DNA of 64,000 bases, taken from the NCBI GenBank assembly GCA_046303375.1, contig JBKCGB010000113.1, positions 29,988 to 93,987 on the forward strand, written 5' to 3'. The position numbers and the translations under genes were made by a program. Numbering within the stretch: position 1 is the stretch's first letter; each line of letters starts with the position of its first letter. The notes beneath the pieces were generated by a model. That model searched no databases. It saw only the letters and a program-made list of their open reading frames with translations, and was not told the DNA's origin. This DNA comes from UBA965 sp046303375. GTDB taxonomy: Bacteria > Chloroflexota > Chloroflexia > Chloroflexales > Roseiflexaceae. Below, in pieces: positions 59,129 through 64,000 of the stretch.

Positions 59129-60136
59129 GTGGCACCTACACCAATTGAATTTGCGCAAATGAGTCAACAGGCCCAACTCCACGGTCTACGCACGGTGGCT
59201 ATGGCCGCCTGTCACCGCTTTGGGGTGCACCCCAAAACGATGCGTTGCATCAATCATGGCTTTAACACCACATATGCCATCACTGACACCACAGGCGCAA
59301 AGTACGCATTACGCCTTAATACGCATTCTCTTCGTGATATTACTGGATTACGCGCTGAACAACAGTGGATTACCGCACTCTCAACCGAATCACCTATCAT
59401 CGTACCTGTGCCAATGACGACCGATAGTGGTGCGCCGTTTGTAGAGATACTATTTGCGCCGTTGCACAAAACGCTGACGGCCACGATGGCGCGCTGGTTA
59501 CCGGGGCGGATTGTGGGCGCCAAGCCGTCACGGCAACAGGTGTATCAGATAGGTGTAGCCACCGCACTGCTCCATCGCCATAGCAGCGCATGGCGACCAA
59601 CAGCGCAGGCAGCATTCCCGCTGGTAAACAAACTGCTGATGAACAGTGATGATCATCTAACACATGCACCGCGATCGCGCATTCCACGCGCAATACGCAC
59701 ACTGATTGACGAGGTACGCCCGCGCATTGACGCGGTGTATGCGCAGCTCAATGACCAGATGACTGTACAACCAATTCATGCGGATTTGCATGCCTACAAC
59801 ATGATGTGGCACAATCAGCAACTAGCCATCTTTGATTTCGATGATGCAGGAATGGGGTTACCTATCCAAGATTTGGCTATCACCCTCTACTATTTACGTG
59901 ATATTCCCTATGCCGATGCCGAATTATGGGCGGGGTATCGGAGTGTGAATCCAGCATTGACGGTGCCAGCAGATGTCTTTGAGGCATTAGTAATGGGGCG
60001 TGGCATCGTGTTGCTTAATGATTTGTTGGTACTGACGACGCCGGCCGATTCTGCTTTTTTGCCAGAATTCGTGCGCCGTACCGCCCTGCGGCTGCAACAC
60101 TTTATGCGTACTGGCACATTTGCATTGGTGAAATGA
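59129..60136 (+). CDS. Aminoglycoside-phosphotransferase-fold small-molecule kinase
   Basis: A 335-residue APH/homoserine-kinase II-like protein. NHGFNTTYAITDTTGAKYAL is the N-lobe nucleotide loop region, and QPIHADLHAYNMMWHNQQLA followed by IFDFDDAGMG holds the catalytic aspartate and metal-binding aspartate of this fold. Substrate unknown: homoserine, a sugar or a choline-like alcohol are all possible. The open frame starts at 59054, but GAGG lies five bases before GTG 59129; the N-terminus is therefore tentative. Confidence 0.78.
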   Translation: MAPTPIEFAQMSQQAQLHGLRTVAMAACHRFGVHPKTMRCINHGFNTTYAITDTTGAKYALRLNTHSLRDITGLRAEQQWITALSTESPIIVPVPMTTDSGAPFVEILFAPLHKTLTATMARWLPGRIVGAKPSRQQVYQIGVATALLHRHSSAWRPTAQAAFPLVNKLLMNSDDHLTHAPRSRIPRAIRTLIDEVRPRIDAVYAQLNDQMTVQPIHADLHAYNMMWHNQQLAIFDFDDAGMGLPIQDLAITLYYLRDIPYADAELWAGYRSVNPALTVPADVFEALVMGRGIVLLNDLLVLTTPADSAFLPEFVRRTALRLQHFMRTGTFALVK

Positions 60137-60251
60137 ACGATGTGATGGCACAGGCGCAAGTATGCGTGCAACCAGCGAATAGCACGAGCGAATACTATGC
60201 GCCCCTACGGTATACTGTGGTGGAATACCTATCCAACAGAAACCATGAACT

Positions 60252-62015
60252 ATGCACGACATCATCACACTGGCACGTTTTGTACGGCCGTATTGGCGCC
60301 CAGCAATCGCAGCATTTATCTTGCTGACGGCACTCGTCTTTTTGGATTTGGCGATTCCGCGTTTGATTCAACGCATCATCGATGAGGGCATCGCCAAACA
60401 GAATCAAGATATTGTGATTCAAACGGGTCTGTTGATGGTCGGTATTTCGCTGTTGAGTGTGCTGGTGGCGATTGGAAATAACTTCACGTCGATTCAAGTA
60501 GGCGAGGGTGTAGCACGTGATCTGCGGCTAGCACTTTTTCAAAAAATACAAACGCTGTCGTTTAGTAATCTCGATGAATTGCGCACAGGGCAACTGTTGG
60601 TACGCTTGACGAGTGATGTGGCTGCGGTACAGCGTTATTTCCAAATCAATCTGCGTATCGGCACCCGTGCCCCCATGTTGATGATTGGGAGCATCATCTT
60701 GATGTTTAGTACCAGTTACAATCTGGCACTGGCGTTGTTGCCGTTGTTGCTGATTACCTCGGTTATTGTGGTGCTGTTTGTGTTGCGCACAGAGCCACTG
60801 TATCGCATGGTGCAACAGCGCCTCGATGTACTCAACACGGTATTGCAAGAAAACATTGCTGGCTCACGTCTCATCAAGGCATTTGTGCGTGGGGATGCAC
60901 AGGCGGCGCGCTTTTTGGCGAGCAATGATGATTTTGCGACGAACTCAATTGCGGTCATGCAATTCATGGCCTTGATGATGCCCGTGTTGACCATGTGCGT
61001 CAACATTGGCATGGTGGTTGTGATCTGGTGGGGTGGTTGGCATGTCGCCACGGGTGACATGACCGTTGGTCAGATTGTGGCCTTTACTAATTATTTGCTG
61101 ACTACTATGACACCACTGGTGATGATGACCATGCTGTCCAACACGTGGGCGAGTGGCGTGGCATCGGCCAAGCGCGTTAATGAGGTGCTCGACGTGGTGC
61201 CAGCAGTACAGGCACACACTGATGCCATCGTGTTGCAGACCCCACTCACTGGTCAGATTGTCTTTGAAGATGTGCGCTTTTTCTACAATGTACAGCTACC
61301 AGAACCTGTGCTCGATGCCATTGATTTGGTGGTGGCGCCGGGGCAGACGGTGGCGGTGCTCGGTGCGACTGGTGCCGGCAAAAGCACACTCATCAACTTG
61401 GTGCCCCGCTTTTATGATGTGACGAGTGGGCGCGTGTTGATTGACGGCATGGATGTACGCCACATCGATCACGGCTCATTGATGCAACAGGTGGCAATTG
61501 TGCCCCAAGAGACGATTTTGTTCTCGGGCAGCGTGCGTGACAACATCCGCTATGGTGCCCCCGATGCTGACGAGGCGGCAGTGGTCGCTGCCGCCCAGGC
61601 TGCCCAAGCGCATGAGTTTATTCTCAAATTACCGAGTGGCTATGACACGCATGTGGCTGAGCGTGGCGTGAATCTGTCGGGTGGGCAAAAGCAACGGATC
61701 GCCATTGCGCGCGCGCTGTTGACCAAACCACGGATTTTGATTCTCGATGATAGCACGAGTGCCGTCGATGTCGAGACCGAAACCAAGATTCAGCAGGCGC
61801 TGGCTGCCATGGGGAGCGCACATACCACGCTGGTGGTGGCGCAACGTATCAGTACGGTGCTCAACGCAGATGTAATTGTGGTGCTTGATCGTGGTCGGAT
61901 TGTGGCACAGGGGACACATCGCGAATTGATGCAGCAGAGTGCCATTTACCAAGAAATATATGCTAGTCAGCTCGGTGACGGTGTGCTACAGCGCATTGCC
62001 ACCGATGCGCAGTGA
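60252..62015 (+). CDS. ABC exporter half-transporter, degenerate-site subunit (pair 2)
   Basis: A 587-residue exporter: six membrane helices, then an ATPase with Walker A GATGAGKST, signature LSGGQKQRIAIARALL and Walker B ILILDDSTSAVD. As in the first pair, the catalytic glutamate after Walker B is aspartate. No good ribosome-binding site precedes ATG 60252. A TATACT box lies at about 60208. The gap to the partner gene is 15 bases, the same as in pair 1. Confidence 0.92.
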   Translation: MHDIITLARFVRPYWRPAIAAFILLTALVFLDLAIPRLIQRIIDEGIAKQNQDIVIQTGLLMVGISLLSVLVAIGNNFTSIQVGEGVARDLRLALFQKIQTLSFSNLDELRTGQLLVRLTSDVAAVQRYFQINLRIGTRAPMLMIGSIILMFSTSYNLALALLPLLLITSVIVVLFVLRTEPLYRMVQQRLDVLNTVLQENIAGSRLIKAFVRGDAQAARFLASNDDFATNSIAVMQFMALMMPVLTMCVNIGMVVVIWWGGWHVATGDMTVGQIVAFTNYLLTTMTPLVMMTMLSNTWASGVASAKRVNEVLDVVPAVQAHTDAIVLQTPLTGQIVFEDVRFFYNVQLPEPVLDAIDLVVAPGQTVAVLGATGAGKSTLINLVPRFYDVTSGRVLIDGMDVRHIDHGSLMQQVAIVPQETILFSGSVRDNIRYGAPDADEAAVVAAAQAAQAHEFILKLPSGYDTHVAERGVNLSGGQKQRIAIARALLTKPRILILDDSTSAVDVETETKIQQALAAMGSAHTTLVVAQRISTVLNADVIVVLDRGRIVAQGTHRELMQQSAIYQEIYASQLGDGVLQRIATDAQ

Positions 62016-62030
62016 GATAGGATACCCGTC

Positions 62031-63863
62031 ATGACATCATCGAATTCACGTGAACCGCATACCGGCGCGCGTGCCAGTATGGGTGGGCGTCATCCAATGG
62101 CGATTGGGCGCATCGAAAAGGCTCAGGATACGCGCCAGGCCTTAGCGCGCCTCGTCGCCTATTTGGCACCATTTCGCACCGGCATCATTGTCGTACTCGT
62201 GTTTGTGGTGATTTACACCCTGTTGGGGTTGCTTTCGCCCTACCTGATTGGGTTTGCCATCGATCAATACATCATTCCCAAGCGTACCGCTGAGTTGCCG
62301 CAGATTGCTCTGCTGATGTTGGCCGTGTATCTGGTCAACAATCTGTTTCAGGCGTTGGCGGGGCGTACCATGGCTCGTGTGTCGCAGCGCGCATTGCAAC
62401 AGCTTCGGCAGGATTTGTTTCGGCATTTACAAACGTTGCCCATGCAGTTTTTTGATCGGAATCCGGCGGGGCAGTTGATGAGTCGCTTGACCAACGATAT
62501 CGATGCGATTAATCAGGCCGTCTCGCAAAACGTGACTGCACTCGTGGCAAGTGTGCTGTCACTGATTGGTATTTTGGTGGCCATGTTTGTGCTCGACGTC
62601 TGGTTGGCGCTCGCATCGCTGTTTGTGGTGCCCATCATGTTTTGGTTTACCCAGTTTGTGGCTACCTACACTCGCCGTGGCTTCCGTGAGTTGCAACGCA
62701 GCATGGGTGAGCTGAATGCGGTGATGGAAGAGGCGATTAGCGGTCAAAAAGTCGTCAAGGCCTTCGGGCGCAATGAATCCGTGCTCGCCTCATTTGTGGC
62801 ACAAAATGAACAGGCCTACAACGCGGGTGTCACCGCCAACAACTATGCGTTGCTGTTGATGCCACTCACCAGCGTGCTGGGAAATTTTTTTATCATCGTG
62901 TTGGCTGCTTTTGGTGGCTGGTTAGCGTTGCGTGATCTGGTGACGGTGGGGGTGATTGCTACATTTATCATCTATGCACAAAACTTCATCAACCCACTGC
63001 GCCAACTCGCCAACATGTACAACGCAATTCAGGGAGCACTAGCGGGTGCAGAGCGGGTGTTTGAGATTATGGATATTGCCGCAGAAGTAGATATCGCTGT
63101 AGATGTACCCACACCACAAGCCATTCGCGGAGATGTCGTGTTCCAAGATGTGCAGTTTGCCTACGAGGCGGGGACACCGATTTTGCGCTCCATGTCCATG
63201 CACGCCAAGGCGGGTCAACTCTTTGCGTTGGTTGGGCCAACAGGTGCAGGCAAGACGACCATCATCAATCTGCTGAGCCGTTTTTATGAAATCAACGCAG
63301 GGAGTATTCACATCGACGGCATGGATATTCGTGACATCCCCAAGGAATGGTTACGTCGACAGTTGGGGCTGGTATTGCAAGATACCTTTTTGTTTTCGGA
63401 TACGGTCCTAGAAAATATTCGCTTTGGGCGTTTGGATGCCACAGACGAGGAATGTATGCGGGCTGCTGAAATGGCCGATGCTGACTCGTTTATTCGGCAG
63501 TTGCCCCACGGCTATCAGACGATGCTGTCAGAGCGGGCCAATAATCTGAGCCAGGGGCAACGTCAGTTGCTGGCGATTGCGCGCATGATGCTGGCCAATC
63601 CGCGCATCTTGATTCTCGACGAAGCGACCAGTAGCATTGATACGCGCACCGAGGTGCGTATCCAGCGTGCGTTGTTGCGCTTGATGGCTGGGCGTACCAG
63701 CTTTGTGATTGCGCACCGCTTGAGCACGATTCGCGATGCGGATCAAGTGCTGGTAATCAACGGTGGGGAAATCGTGGAGCGTGGTACGCACGACGAACTG
63801 CTGGCACAGCACGGGTTGTACCATCACCTGTATATCAGCCAATTCAAGGGGCAGCATATATAA
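62031..63863 (+). CDS. ABC exporter half-transporter, catalytic partner (pair 2)
   Basis: A 610-residue exporter with a 45-residue hydrophilic N-terminus, six membrane helices (FFDRNPAGQLMSRLTNDIDA coupling region) and an ATPase with Walker A GPTGAGKTT, Walker B ILILDEATSSID (canonical glutamate) and altered signature LSQGQRQLLAIARM. It should form a heterodimer with the preceding subunit. AGGAT lies ten bases before the ATG. A strong terminator follows. Confidence 0.93.
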   Translation: MTSSNSREPHTGARASMGGRHPMAIGRIEKAQDTRQALARLVAYLAPFRTGIIVVLVFVVIYTLLGLLSPYLIGFAIDQYIIPKRTAELPQIALLMLAVYLVNNLFQALAGRTMARVSQRALQQLRQDLFRHLQTLPMQFFDRNPAGQLMSRLTNDIDAINQAVSQNVTALVASVLSLIGILVAMFVLDVWLALASLFVVPIMFWFTQFVATYTRRGFRELQRSMGELNAVMEEAISGQKVVKAFGRNESVLASFVAQNEQAYNAGVTANNYALLLMPLTSVLGNFFIIVLAAFGGWLALRDLVTVGVIATFIIYAQNFINPLRQLANMYNAIQGALAGAERVFEIMDIAAEVDIAVDVPTPQAIRGDVVFQDVQFAYEAGTPILRSMSMHAKAGQLFALVGPTGAGKTTIINLLSRFYEINAGSIHIDGMDIRDIPKEWLRRQLGLVLQDTFLFSDTVLENIRFGRLDATDEECMRAAEMADADSFIRQLPHGYQTMLSERANNLSQGQRQLLAIARMMLANPRILILDEATSSIDTRTEVRIQRALLRLMAGRTSFVIAHRLSTIRDADQVLVINGGEIVERGTHDELLAQHGLYHHLYISQFKGQHI

Positions 63864-63877
63864 GAGTGGAATGGAGA

Positions 63878-63909
63878 ACGCCCCACACCAAGCGGGGTGG
63901 GGCGTTTTA
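63878..63909 (+). terminator. Terminator after the second ABC exporter pair
   Basis: Stem ACGCCCCAC / GTGGGGCGT with a ten-base loop, followed by TTT(T)A. Confidence 0.8.
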
Positions 63910-63962
63910 CGTGTGTTTGGTGTTTAAACACCCTAATATTGGGCACGCGTGAGCAGAGCTGC

Positions 63963-64000
63963 TTAGAGTTGAAGGTCAAAACCATTGTAGAGTTGCATGA
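63963..64000 (-). CDS. Possible C-terminal end of a minus-strand gene (partial)
   Basis: On the minus strand the last bases read through MQLYNGFDLQL to a TAA stop at 63963. A gene here would be convergent with the exporter and share its terminator. Only 12 codons are visible, so no family can be named and the call is weak. Confidence 0.25.
   Translation of the reverse strand, partial: MQLYNGFDLQL

Noticed and set aside
1..64000. tRNA, rRNA, transposase or phage genes
   Set aside because: I looked in the gaps and found no cloverleaf-like CCA-ended sequences, no rRNA, and no transposase or integrase motifs in any frame.

Overview
The window (about 50 % G+C by eye, densely coded, 54 near-certain genes or gene fragments plus one weak edge fragment) looks like a chromosomal backbone segment of a bacterium. 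The mix points, with moderate confidence, to a filamentous or related member of the Chloroflexota: a Gram-positive-type redox repressor Rex, a RodZ-like HTH/membrane protein, a ParABS locus, a very large O-antigen-ligase/TPR protein, several LysM and SH3b envelope proteins, LutABC, and paired ABC exporters. I saw no rRNA, tRNA, CRISPR array, insertion sequence or prophage.

Layout. 0-10.7 kb: end of a UDP-glucose dehydrogenase, hisC, rex with a Rex-like operator, an MscS channel, then a plus-strand run (flavin reductase, Sua5, small unknowns, pgi, an amidohydrolase fused to a CYTH domain, coaE, a methyltransferase). 10.7-21.3 kb: mostly minus-strand genes (glycosyltransferase, prenyl synthase, rimO, yajQ, rodZ-like, dcd, a P1B-4 metal ATPase, oppDF) with one BlaI-type regulator. 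21.4-27.6 kb: a renalase-like oxidoreductase, ccdA, a Nudix enzyme, murJ, an M23 endopeptidase and a bifunctional-nuclease-family protein.

27.67-28.08 kb is the most notable site: an AT-rich gene-free stretch with many DnaA-box matches, two of them perfect. G/C strand bias appears to change sign across it, both for plus- and for minus-strand genes. I read it as the chromosomal origin (oriC), although no dnaA, dnaN, gyrB or rpmH is nearby; typA/bipA starts immediately to its right. About 17 kb further on lie parA-parB-recN and, upstream of parA, an 816-base gene-free region carrying five perfect parS sites and one decayed copy. Most of that array is a tandem duplication of a unit of about 225 bases that contains two parS sites. 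Another parS-like site lies at 35.7 kb, between a GNAT gene and an aldehyde dehydrogenase.

28.2-37.8 kb: typA, a heterodimeric ABC exporter, a gabT-GNAT-aldehyde dehydrogenase group for omega-amino acid breakdown, and HU with a textbook sigma-70 promoter. 37.9-44.7 kb (minus): O-antigen-ligase/TPR protein, recN, parB, parA. 45.5-48.3 kb: lutABC for lactate oxidation. 48.3-59.0 kb (minus): a long operon-like run of isoaspartyl peptidase, cvpA, mutS2, a LysM protein, a YcxB-like protein, a LysM/polysaccharide deacetylase, valS, an epimerase and a solitary CuA (ba3-type subunit II) protein. 59.1-63.9 kb: an aminoglycoside-phosphotransferase-fold kinase and a second heterodimeric ABC exporter pair. 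Both exporter pairs have one subunit whose Walker B glutamate is replaced by aspartate, so each probably has one degenerate ATP site.

Start codons were chosen from ribosome-binding sites read directly in the sequence, and often lie downstream of the longest open frame.
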